From: Bacteroidota bacterium
Lineage (GTDB): Bacteria; Bacteroidota; Bacteroidia; Flavobacteriales; Flavobacteriaceae
Direction of reading: 5' to 3'
DNA length: 8,030 bases
Assembly: GCA_024278565.1 (NCBI GenBank)
Contig: JAJRSY010000061.1
Coordinates: 1 to 8,030, forward strand
This document shows, one piece after another, positions 1-5,679 of the stretch (positions are counted from its first letter, which is position 1; every line of letters begins with the position of its first letter). The translations under genes and the position numbers were made by a program. Below the pieces are notes generated by a model. The model ran no database searches, was not told the origin of the DNA, and saw nothing but the letters and a program-made list of their open reading frames with translations.

Positions 1-1617
1 AAAAAGAAAGAGCAAATTGCCGAACCCCAAGGCTCAAACGGAATTGCGATTTCTGGAAAATTAACCAAATCGGGCAATGCCATGTTGCTGATCAATCCGC
101 ATACTTCTTTTTTCTTTCGGGGCGAGGTGCACGTGGTCAGTGAGGAGGGACTCAATGCTTACGGAGCAGTAACTTGGGGGCAGTTTTTTGTATACCAAGG
201 GTTCAATGAAAAAACAGGCTGGATGCATACCTCTACCTATACCGATGTCATGGATGAGTTCAAGGAGGTTATTGTTAGGGTAGATGATAAATTAATGTAC
301 CAATACGGTGAGGAATTACGGCAGGTGAAAAAATCTGAAATCACTTTGAAATACAAGGATGGTGATGTGGTAAAAGAAAAAACATTCCCCGCCCATCATA
401 CCCACCACGGCCCAATCACCCATATGGTTGATGGCCGATGGACTGCTTCTGCCATGATGTGGGGGCCCGTAAAGGCTTTGGAGCAGTCTTTTATACGAAC
501 CAAACAAGATGGGTATAAGGGTTTTCGAAAGATGATGGATATTCGAACAAATTCTTCTAATAATACCGTCTATGCCGATGCTGAGGGTAATATCGCCTAT
601 TTTCACGGAAATTTTGTTCCGGTTCGTGATACGGTTTTTGATTACTCAAAACCTGTAGATGGTAGTGATCCTGCAACAGATTGGAAAGGGCTTCATACCG
701 TAGATGAAAACATTCTTCTGCTGAACCCCAAAAACGGATGGTTGCAGAATTGCAATTCAACACCCTATACGGCGGCATTGGAGTTTAGTCCGAAGAAAAA
801 AGATTATCCTAATTATATGTCAATCGATAGAGAGAATTTCAGGGGCGTACATGCCATTGGTCTATTAAAGAATAAAAAGGATTTTACGTTGAACGGTTTG
901 ATAACTATGGCGCATGACCCGTACCTGCCGGCCTTTGAAAAATTGATTCCGGGTTTGATTGAGGCCTATGGCAATCATGACGATAAAAACCCAAAACTTC
1001 GTGAGGCGATGGCCGTTTTGACCAAATGGGATTATAAAACCTCAAAAGAATCGGTGGCCATGACCCTGGCGCATTATTATGGCACACTGTATTATGCCCA
1101 AGGAAAATATTCTGAAGGATTAACTTCTATGGAACGTGTCACGTATTGGGGAAGCAAATCGCCCATTCAAGAGCGCTTGCGAATTTTTGAAGAAACCCTA
1201 GATCGATTAACTGCTGATTTCGGAACATGGAATATAGCATGGGGAGAAATAAATCGCTACCAACGTTTGAACGGCGCTATTCGCCAAGCATTCGATGATA
1301 GCAAACCCAGCATCCCCATCGGTTTTGCCTCTGGGCGTTGGGGCGCGCTGGCCGCGTATGGTGCTCGATATACCAACAATACCAAGAAAATTTATGGTAC
1401 TCGGGGCAATAGTTTTGTGGCCGTTGTTGAATTTGGAGAGAAAGTGAATGCAAAAACCATATTGGCTGGTGGGCAGAGCGGTGACCCAAGTTCACCACAT
1501 TTTGGAGATCAGGCGCAACCCTATGCCGATATGCAGTTTAAAGAAGTACCTTTTTATAAAGAGGATGTTTTAAAACGGGCGAAAGAAACTTATGCCCCGG
1601 CGAAAAGAATTGACTAG
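1..1617 (+). CDS. Penicillin acylase / acyl-homoserine-lactone acylase family protein, 5'-truncated by the window edge
   Basis: This is an N-terminal-nucleophile amidohydrolase of the penicillin acylase superfamily, probably periplasmic, which cleaves side-chain amides such as N-acyl-homoserine lactones or beta-lactams. The reading frame is open from base 1, so the ATG at 82 is internal and the signal peptide, alpha subunit and linker lie upstream. Codons 11-14 read Gly-Ser-Asn-Gly. The Ser at 34-36 is the expected autoproteolysis site and nucleophile (beta1). Counting from it, His falls at beta23, as in PvdQ and cephalosporin acylase (penicillin G acylase has Gln). The Asn of QNCN (754-756) falls at beta241, the oxyanion-hole position in penicillin G acylase. 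A GW-HTSTYTD-MD segment near beta67 matches the second oxyanion-hole region, and an NFRG motif follows the Asn. The 538 visible codons fit a complete beta chain. The beta23 His favours an AHL/cephalosporin-acylase-like subgroup, but the substrate cannot be read from sequence. The gene ends in TAG, convergent with the next gene 45 nt away. Confidence 0.93.
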   Translation, partial: KKKEQIAEPQGSNGIAISGKLTKSGNAMLLINPHTSFFFRGEVHVVSEEGLNAYGAVTWGQFFVYQGFNEKTGWMHTSTYTDVMDEFKEVIVRVDDKLMYQYGEELRQVKKSEITLKYKDGDVVKEKTFPAHHTHHGPITHMVDGRWTASAMMWGPVKALEQSFIRTKQDGYKGFRKMMDIRTNSSNNTVYADAEGNIAYFHGNFVPVRDTVFDYSKPVDGSDPATDWKGLHTVDENILLLNPKNGWLQNCNSTPYTAALEFSPKKKDYPNYMSIDRENFRGVHAIGLLKNKKDFTLNGLITMAHDPYLPAFEKLIPGLIEAYGNHDDKNPKLREAMAVLTKWDYKTSKESVAMTLAHYYGTLYYAQGKYSEGLTSMERVTYWGSKSPIQERLRIFEETLDRLTADFGTWNIAWGEINRYQRLNGAIRQAFDDSKPSIPIGFASGRWGALAAYGARYTNNTKKIYGTRGNSFVAVVEFGEKVNAKTILAGGQSGDPSSPHFGDQAQPYADMQFKEVPFYKEDVLKRAKETYAPAKRID

Positions 1618-1649
1618 AATTCTAACGACATATTTCAAAACAGTCTTTA
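1616..1649. repeat. 34-nt imperfect direct repeat, copy A
   Basis: This segment matches 4182-4215 in the same orientation at 28 of 34 positions, with no gaps. The shared core includes ATTTCAAAA followed by AGTCT. Copy A overlaps the last two bases of the acylase stop codon and fills most of the 45-nt gap between the convergent genes. It includes most of the palindrome TAGAATTCTA (1615-1624). It ends 13 nt past the stop of the minus-strand secreted-protein gene. Function unknown; a dispersed repeat or a 3'-end signal are both possible. Confidence 0.6.
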
Positions 1650-1662
1650 GTGTCGGTCCCAC

Positions 1663-2313
1663 CTATTCTTTGGTAATGACCAGAGTGGCCTTGGATCCTC
1701 TCGAAAGCAACCATTTATTCGAGTAGATCAGTTGCCCTTGATCGTCATAGACATCTACCTGTGCGGTGTTCGGTGAAGAAGAACCTTCGTTCAATGCCTC
1801 AAAATCAAGGCGGTTAAAACCCTTGTTCAAATCTACGTTCACCCCTTTGAAGGCACCGGTCAATAGCATGTTATCGTCAATAACTGTTTCGTTCAGGTAT
1901 ATTCTGACACGATCACCATCAACAAATTCATGGTCTCTACAAACAATGCCCACGAATTTACCGTTGTTTTTTATATCGCCTAAATACTGATTGTCGAAGA
2001 AATCCTTAGACCCTTCTTTTTGGGTTCTTGGCCCTACTTTTGGGTCGATTTTCATGCCGTGGCCCGCTTGCACCAATTTTTTATCAGGTAGCATTTTTAC
2101 CGGTCTTTTGGTCAATGAATCCTTTAGGTTTATTTTAGGGTGGTTCTTTATTACTGACGGAATGCGAAGTGCTGTACCTTTATCAGTTTTACCGTCTTCG
2201 TCAAGTTCATTGGCGGCCTCTATTTTTAAAGGCTTTGATGTAGGTATATCGGTTTGAGACCATCCCAGAAATGGTAGTAATAAAAGAAACAAAAATGTAA
2301 GTATTGACTTCAT
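1663..2313 (-). CDS. Uncharacterised secreted protein with C-terminal beta-rich domain
   Basis: The 216-residue product starts with a clear Sec signal peptide: Lys3, a Leu/Phe-rich core at 4-16 and a likely cleavage after GWSQ (residue 20), a style common in Bacteroidota. Residues 21-105 are polar, rich in Lys, Asp and Pro, and look poorly ordered. Residues about 108-216 look like one beta-sandwich-type domain of alternating hydrophobic strands, with a GDRVRIYLNE strand (133-142), an L-KGFNRLDFEALNEG segment (162-177) and a PNTAQVDVYD motif (181-190). I recognise this PNTA-type domain from unnamed secreted proteins of Flavobacteriaceae but know no function. There is no lipobox and no visible catalytic motif, so a structural or ligand-binding role outside the cytoplasm is more likely than an enzyme; this is inference. 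It lies 69 nt downstream of the SGNH hydrolase gene on the same strand and may be the last gene of that transcript. The start ATG at 2313 is fixed by the signal peptide. Confidence 0.85.
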   Translation of the reverse strand: MKSILTFLFLLLLPFLGWSQTDIPTSKPLKIEAANELDEDGKTDKGTALRIPSVIKNHPKINLKDSLTKRPVKMLPDKKLVQAGHGMKIDPKVGPRTQKEGSKDFFDNQYLGDIKNNGKFVGIVCRDHEFVDGDRVRIYLNETVIDDNMLLTGAFKGVNVDLNKGFNRLDFEALNEGSSSPNTAQVDVYDDQGQLIYSNKWLLSRGSKATLVITKE

Positions 2314-2382
2314 AGGCTTATTTACAGTCGAAAGATCAACATAAAAATAACAAATACCCTGCCAGAGCGATTTAAATCGTTG

Positions 2383-3123
2383 TTAAAAGTCTAAATGCTC
2401 GCTGATGGTCTTCGCTATTAGTCTATGACCATTGGCATTTGGGTGTATGGGATCCTTATCATAACAGTTCGATTGATTCTTCACCAAAACACTGTGAATA
2501 TCGATGTTGGCAATAACGGAATCATGTTCAAACCCAAGAACTGTTTTTTTGAATTTTTGTAAAACCTCTTGGTCGTAATTTGGGTTTGGGTTCAACCAAG
2601 TGTACGCTGCTTCTGGGTTCAATTCAAGTGGTACGGCATCTAAGGTCAGTGGGGGCGGGGTCAGCAATATGGACTTGATATTTTTTTGCTTCACTTTTTC
2701 TAAGAAGGTGTAGATGCCGATTTTGTAGCTATCGAAAAGTGCTGGGGAGGGCTTGCCGTAAATTCCACAATTGATTCCGTAACAGAACATTGCGATATCT
2801 ATAGGTGTATTTTTCAAAAGGCCATCAAGCCGCTCGAACAGGTATGGCCTTGGTCCGGGGTGCCCTATTTCGGTCAAACCCGTTATGGTTTCGCCGCTTT
2901 TGCCCCAATTAAGAAAGGTCAGGTTCAGGTCTGGCCGTTTTTCATTTGCCAAGGTCTGTAAAAGCTCTACATATCCGTTGCCATTGGCGTTGGTGACACT
3001 ATCGCCAAAACACCCAATAACCTGATTCTTCTTAAAGGGGAAAGACTTGGTTTTAGCACAACCGAAAAGAAGGCTCCCCAGTATGCCCATTGAAGATCGT
3101 ATTGCAAATTTTCTTCTGTTCAT
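2383..3123 (-). CDS. SGNH/GDSL-family hydrolase, predicted exported lipoprotein
   Basis: This is a serine esterase/lipase-type hydrolase of the SGNH family, 246 residues from ATG 3123. Block I is GDSVT at 40-44, with nucleophile Ser42. Block II is NWGKSG at 72-77, with oxyanion Gly74. Block III is YGIN at 115-118, with Asn118. Block V is DPIHPN at 224-229, with Asp224 and His227. All four catalytic blocks are present, so the enzyme should be active. The N-terminus NRRKFAIRSS resembles a twin-arginine signal, followed by a hydrophobic run ending LLFGC (Cys22). That suggests export as a lipoprotein, possibly by Tat, although Phe before the Gly is a weak lipobox. The frame opens further upstream only through a TTG at 3141; ATG 3123 is preferred because it places the RR motif at the very N-terminus. 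The gene follows the RidA gene by 39 nt and precedes the secreted-protein gene by 69 nt. The substrate is unknown; carbohydrate or lipid esters are plausible. Confidence 0.9.
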   Translation of the reverse strand: MNRRKFAIRSSMGILGSLLFGCAKTKSFPFKKNQVIGCFGDSVTNANGNGYVELLQTLANEKRPDLNLTFLNWGKSGETITGLTEIGHPGPRPYLFERLDGLLKNTPIDIAMFCYGINCGIYGKPSPALFDSYKIGIYTFLEKVKQKNIKSILLTPPPLTLDAVPLELNPEAAYTWLNPNPNYDQEVLQKFKKTVLGFEHDSVIANIDIHSVLVKNQSNCYDKDPIHPNANGHRLIAKTISEHLDF

Positions 3124-3162
3124 TTTGTTGTTTTGTACCAAAATAAATTTTGCATAAAAAGA

Positions 3163-3624
3163 TTAATGAAGTTCGAACATGGCTTCTATCTCAACAGCAA
3201 CTTGGCCAGGGAGTATTATGCCTACGGCACTTCGTACCCCAACACCGTTTTCTGCTCCGAACACTTCGGCCATCAGGTTACTAAAACCATTGATGACCAA
3301 AGGTTGGTCGCTAAAACCGGGAGTGCAATTGACCATTCCCAAGGTTTTGACAAGGCGTTTGATTCGGTTGATGGCGCCAAAATGAGTGGTTATCGTTGCC
3401 AGCATGGTAAGCGCGACCTGTCTTGCGGCCTGTTTGCCAGCTCGGAGGTCGAAATCATCACCGACCTTTCCGGTAGTATATGAGCCATTGGTGTTCATTG
3501 GTCCTTGTCCTGAAACGTACAGAAAATTATCGATGACCAAAATGGGTTTGTACATACCGGCCGGTGGTGGGGCAGGAGGCAAAATCAGCCCTAGTGATTT
3601 TATTTGTTCTTCGGGTGAGTTCAT
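3163..3624 (-). CDS. RidA (YjgF/YER057c/UK114) family protein, longer variant
   Basis: Classical RidA proteins are trimeric cytosolic enzymes that hydrolyse reactive enamine/imine intermediates released by PLP enzymes. This product has 153 residues against about 128 for E. coli RidA. The extra length is mostly an N-terminal extension and a longer centre. Visible motifs are LPPAPPPAGMY (15-25, holding the Tyr that lines the active site), YVSGQGP (36-42) and VRSAVGIILPG-QVAVEIEAMF (130-150). Arg131 corresponds to E. coli Arg105, which holds the substrate carboxylate, and Glu145 to Glu120; the spacing is one residue shorter than in E. coli. Both key residues are kept, so deaminase activity is possible, but variants with this LPPAP-type N-terminus are mostly uncharacterised and substrate is open. 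There is no signal peptide. ATG 3624 has an A-rich leader typical of Bacteroidota. The gene is first in a possible three-gene minus-strand unit and follows a 664-nt gene-free stretch. Confidence 0.9.
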   Translation of the reverse strand: MNSPEEQIKSLGLILPPAPPPAGMYKPILVIDNFLYVSGQGPMNTNGSYTTGKVGDDFDLRAGKQAARQVALTMLATITTHFGAINRIKRLVKTLGMVNCTPGFSDQPLVINGFSNLMAEVFGAENGVGVRSAVGIILPGQVAVEIEAMFELH

Positions 3625-3770
3625 AGTTTTTGTTTATTGTAAAAGTCGATAAAGTTAAGAAATGTCTCTGTTTTCTTTGGTCTTCGATGTAGTTATGTTT
3701 TTAAATCAGTACTGTCCAGTTAAACCTGCCTGTATCCTATGACTTAAACAAGCTTATTTCAACTTGAAAA

Positions 3771-3791
3771 ACCACCTCCTTTGGGGGTGGT
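3771..3791 (-). terminator. Hairpin with short T-tract on the minus strand (possible terminator or repeat arm)
   Basis: Arms 3771-3779 and 3783-3791 pair over 9 bp, with one G-U pair in the RNA and a three-base loop. Read on the minus strand, the stem runs into TTTTT and then CAAG, a weak intrinsic-terminator shape. The nearest minus-strand gene end, that of the ALDH, is about 500 nt upstream, so a repeat arm is at least as likely. A related hairpin with the same CCACC...GGTGG core lies at 3944-3963. Confidence 0.35.
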
Positions 3792-3793
3792 CA

Positions 3794-3841
3794 TGCCCGC
3801 CTGCCGGACGGGCAGGTTCTTTTGGCTTTGCCTGAACCTGC
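3794..3841. repeat. Overlapping GC-rich palindromes, REP-like
   Basis: TGCCCG (3794-3799) is the exact inverse of CGGGCA (3809-3814). CCTGCC (3800-3805) is inverted at 3811-3816. GCAGGTTC (3812-3819) is perfectly inverted at 3834-3841, enclosing an inner GGC-TTT-GCC stem (3824-3832). The structures overlap and are mutually exclusive. Compact GC-rich palindromes of this style in an AT-rich flavobacterial genome suggest a dispersed repeat family; copy number cannot be judged from one window. Confidence 0.55.
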
Positions 3842-3917
3842 AATTTGATTTAGGTTTTGTTTTTTCATTTTTTTTTTGCAATCAATTGTTTGATCGGATT
3901 TAGCACTTGCCATCACC

Positions 3918-3963
3918 GCCCCCCTATGGGGCAGCCTTAAAAGCCACCTTCTAAGAAGGGTGG
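3918..3963. repeat. Two adjacent hairpins, the second followed by a T-run
   Basis: GCCCC (3918-3922) pairs with GGGGC (3928-3932). Just downstream, 3944-3950 pairs with 3957-3963 over 7 bp with one G-U pair, followed on the plus strand by ATTTTTA. The second has the form of a plus-strand terminator, but no plus-strand gene lies upstream within 2.3 kb. Its stem resembles the hairpin at 3771-3791, so repeat origin is more likely. Confidence 0.4.
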
Positions 3964-4012
3964 ATTTTTACACCTTTTTTTGCGAAGCCAACGCTCCGCC
4001 TGGCTCCTTATC

Positions 4013-4034
4013 AAAGGCCAAATCGTTGGCCTTT
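4013..4034. repeat. Perfect 9-bp inverted repeat
   Basis: AAAGGCCAA (4013-4021) and TTGGCCTTT (4026-4034) pair perfectly around the loop ATCG, and one more T follows on the plus strand. It is the strongest single hairpin in the gene-free region. It could act as a weak bidirectional terminator for the ALDH unit, 255 nt past its stop, or be part of the repeat cluster. Confidence 0.5.
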
Positions 4035-4181
4035 TCATTCGGACCCTGTTAAAATTTTGAACCGTAGCTATGCTTTTGCCACCGCTCCACCTCGCCCATA
4101 GCTCCCGCTATGTCGTGTCTTGCTAGAAATTAAAATATGCATCCTAAATTTTCCGATTTTTCATGTGTCATGAGTATAGTC

Positions 4182-4215
4182 AAAATTCTAATCACACATT
4201 TCAAAATAGTCTCTA
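4182..4215. repeat. 34-nt imperfect direct repeat, copy B
   Basis: This is the partner of the segment at 1616-1649: same orientation, ungapped, 28 of 34 bases shared. It lies 73 nt beyond the stop of the minus-strand aldehyde dehydrogenase gene, so both copies are found just past the 3' end of a minus-strand gene. Similarity stops sharply on both sides, which suggests a short conserved unit, not a larger duplication. Confidence 0.6.
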
Positions 4216-4288
4216 AATATACTTTTTTTGGATCACAATAGTTTATCTATCTTAAAGGTCCTTTGCAGCCAAATCAGTTCATTAGCTG

Positions 4289-5665
4289 TCAAATCAACTT
4301 TTTTATCCATTTAAAATATTTAAAGGGCACGTATTTGAATGGGAGGTCAACCCATGTTGGAGTGGTTACTACCGCTCGTTGATTGCTAAAGGCCAAAAAA
4401 CTTTCACGACCGTGGTATTTTCCCGTTCCACTGTTTCCGACCCCACCAAAGGGTAAATTATGGTTGGTGATGTGCATCAAGGTGTCATTGATACAGGCCC
4501 CGCCAGAGGTTGTTCGCATTAAAACCGCCTTTGCCTTTTTTAGATCACCAAAATAGTAAAGAGCCAATGGTTTTTCATTTTTATTAATGTAGTCTATGGG
4601 CTCGTCAATATGCTCAAAGGTCATGACCGGTAAAATGGGGCCGAATATTTCGTTTTGCATGATCAAAGCGTCTTGATGAATATTGTCGATGATCGTAGGT
4701 GCGATAAAACGGTCTTCATCGTCTGTTTCACCACCTGTACGTAGTTCACCTTCTTGTAACAGACCTTTTAACCGATCAAAAGCTCTTTGGTTTACGATCC
4801 GCGGATAAAAGCGACTTTCTTGAATGGAACCACCATACATTTCTTTGATGTTCTCCGCAATCTTATTTAACAATTCATCTTTAATGGCATGGTGCGCAAA
4901 AAGGTAATCGGGTGCGATGCATGTTTGCCCTGCATTGATCAGCTTGCCCCAGATGATGCGTTTGGCGGCTATTTCAATATTGGCATTTTGGTCAACTATA
5001 CAGGGGCTTTTACCACCCAGTTCTAAAACAACGGGCGTCAGGTGTTCTGCAGCGGCCTTCATCACAACCTTGCCCACGGTAGGGCTTCCGGTAAAGAAAA
5101 TGATATCGAAACGTTGTTTCAACAAATGGGTATTTGTTTCTTTGCCTCCCTGAACCACAGTAATGTAGTTGGGGTCAAAATTTTTCTGAATGATGTATTC
5201 CATTAGGTGGGCGATGGTCGGGGTGTCGGGCGATGGTTTTAAAATGCTGCAACAGCCAGAGGAAATTGAACCGATCAATGAATTAAAGAGCAATTGAAAT
5301 GGGTAGTTCCATGGTGATATGATCAGGGCAACCCCCAGAGGTTCATAAATGATCTTGCTCGAAGAGGGCAATAAATGCAGCGGGGTTTTTACCCGTTTTG
5401 GTCTCCCCCACTTTTTTAAATTCTTCGTATGGTTATCAATTTCAGCAAGAACAAGGCTGATCTCGGTCAAATAAGATTCTTCGGGTGATTTGTGAAGATC
5501 TTGCCACAGGGCTTCTTGGATCGCTTCTTGATGATCAAGAATAGTTTTTTTTAACTGACGGAGTTGCTTTAGTCTAAAACCATTGTTTTTGGTTTGGTCG
5601 GTCGAGAAAAAAGACCTTTGGTTCTCTAAGAGCTGAACGATTGTGTTCTCTGAAGTTTCTTTCAT
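4289..5665 (-). CDS. NAD(P)-dependent aldehyde dehydrogenase, ALDH3 (fatty-aldehyde/aromatic) type
   Basis: This enzyme oxidises aldehydes to carboxylic acids with NAD(P)+. Its 458 residues match the short ALDH3 class (about 450-460), not the roughly 500-residue ALDH1/2 class. Motifs in order are SPWNYPFQL (117-125, Asn120 near the active site), ILKPS (141-145, cofactor-binding Lys143), FFTGSPTVGK (190-199), LELGGKSP (214-221, general base Glu215), NAGQTCIAPDY (244-254, nucleophile Cys249), NEIFGPILPV (338-347) and LPFGGVGNSG (404-413). All catalytic residues are present. There is no signal peptide. The C-terminus is basic and aromatic (FKYFKWIKKL) and might touch the membrane, but no transmembrane anchor is evident. 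ATG 5665 lies 14 nt after the amidase stop, so the two genes are almost certainly co-transcribed and translationally close. Within ALDH3, long-chain aliphatic and aromatic aldehydes are typical substrates; which one applies here is not visible. Confidence 0.95.
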   Translation of the reverse strand: MKETSENTIVQLLENQRSFFSTDQTKNNGFRLKQLRQLKKTILDHQEAIQEALWQDLHKSPEESYLTEISLVLAEIDNHTKNLKKWGRPKRVKTPLHLLPSSSKIIYEPLGVALIISPWNYPFQLLFNSLIGSISSGCCSILKPSPDTPTIAHLMEYIIQKNFDPNYITVVQGGKETNTHLLKQRFDIIFFTGSPTVGKVVMKAAAEHLTPVVLELGGKSPCIVDQNANIEIAAKRIIWGKLINAGQTCIAPDYLFAHHAIKDELLNKIAENIKEMYGGSIQESRFYPRIVNQRAFDRLKGLLQEGELRTGGETDDEDRFIAPTIIDNIHQDALIMQNEIFGPILPVMTFEHIDEPIDYINKNEKPLALYYFGDLKKAKAVLMRTTSGGACINDTLMHITNHNLPFGGVGNSGTGKYHGRESFLAFSNQRAVVTTPTWVDLPFKYVPFKYFKWIKKLI

Positions 5666-5679
5666 TGTCGCAATAGGTA

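Larger units (their letters stand above)
3625..4288. other. 664-nt gene-free region rich in hairpins and dispersed-repeat-like sequence
   Basis: I see no supportable gene between the ALDH stop and the RidA start. Readable frames are short: a 25-codon minus-strand ORF at 3868-3791 and a 26-codon open run at 4129-4049, neither with convincing coding features. The stretch holds at least six inverted repeats (3771-3791, 3794-3814, 3812-3841, 3918-3932, 3944-3963, 4013-4034), a smaller one at 4097-4112, and one copy of a 34-nt repeat (4182-4215). Several blocks are far more GC-rich than their surroundings, as in REP-like or decayed mobile DNA. The transcription end of the amidase-ALDH unit and the promoter of the RidA unit should also lie here, but I found no strong terminator or promoter. 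Confidence 0.7.

Noticed and set aside
82..84. ATG at 82 as the start of the acylase gene
   Set aside because: The frame is open to base 1 and the catalytic Gly-Ser junction lies upstream of this ATG.
2368..2379. Palindrome CGATTTAAATCG just after the SGNH hydrolase stop
   Set aside because: It is a short AT-rich dyad giving only a 4-bp stem, with no T-tract; too weak to call as a terminator or operator.
3124..3141. TTG start at 3141 for the SGNH hydrolase
   Set aside because: It only adds six residues before the twin-arginine motif; ATG 3123 gives a normal signal peptide.
3643..3650. TAnnTTTG-like promoter (minus strand, TAACTTTA) upstream of the RidA gene
   Set aside because: It matches seven of eight positions, but I found no -33 TTG element at the right distance; AT-rich DNA gives such matches by chance.
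3133..3652. Plus-strand ORFs opposite the RidA gene
   Set aside because: They are antisense shadows of a clearly conserved minus-strand gene.
3791..3868. 25-codon minus-strand ORF in the gene-free region
   Set aside because: It is made largely of palindromic repeat sequence and has no protein-like features or start-site support.
3771..4215. CRISPR-like array in the hairpin region
   Set aside because: The repeats are neither uniform in length nor regularly spaced, and no cas genes are present.
4254..4264. AAAGG-T-CCTTT dyad as terminator of the ALDH gene
   Set aside because: The loop would be a single base and no T-tract follows on the minus strand.
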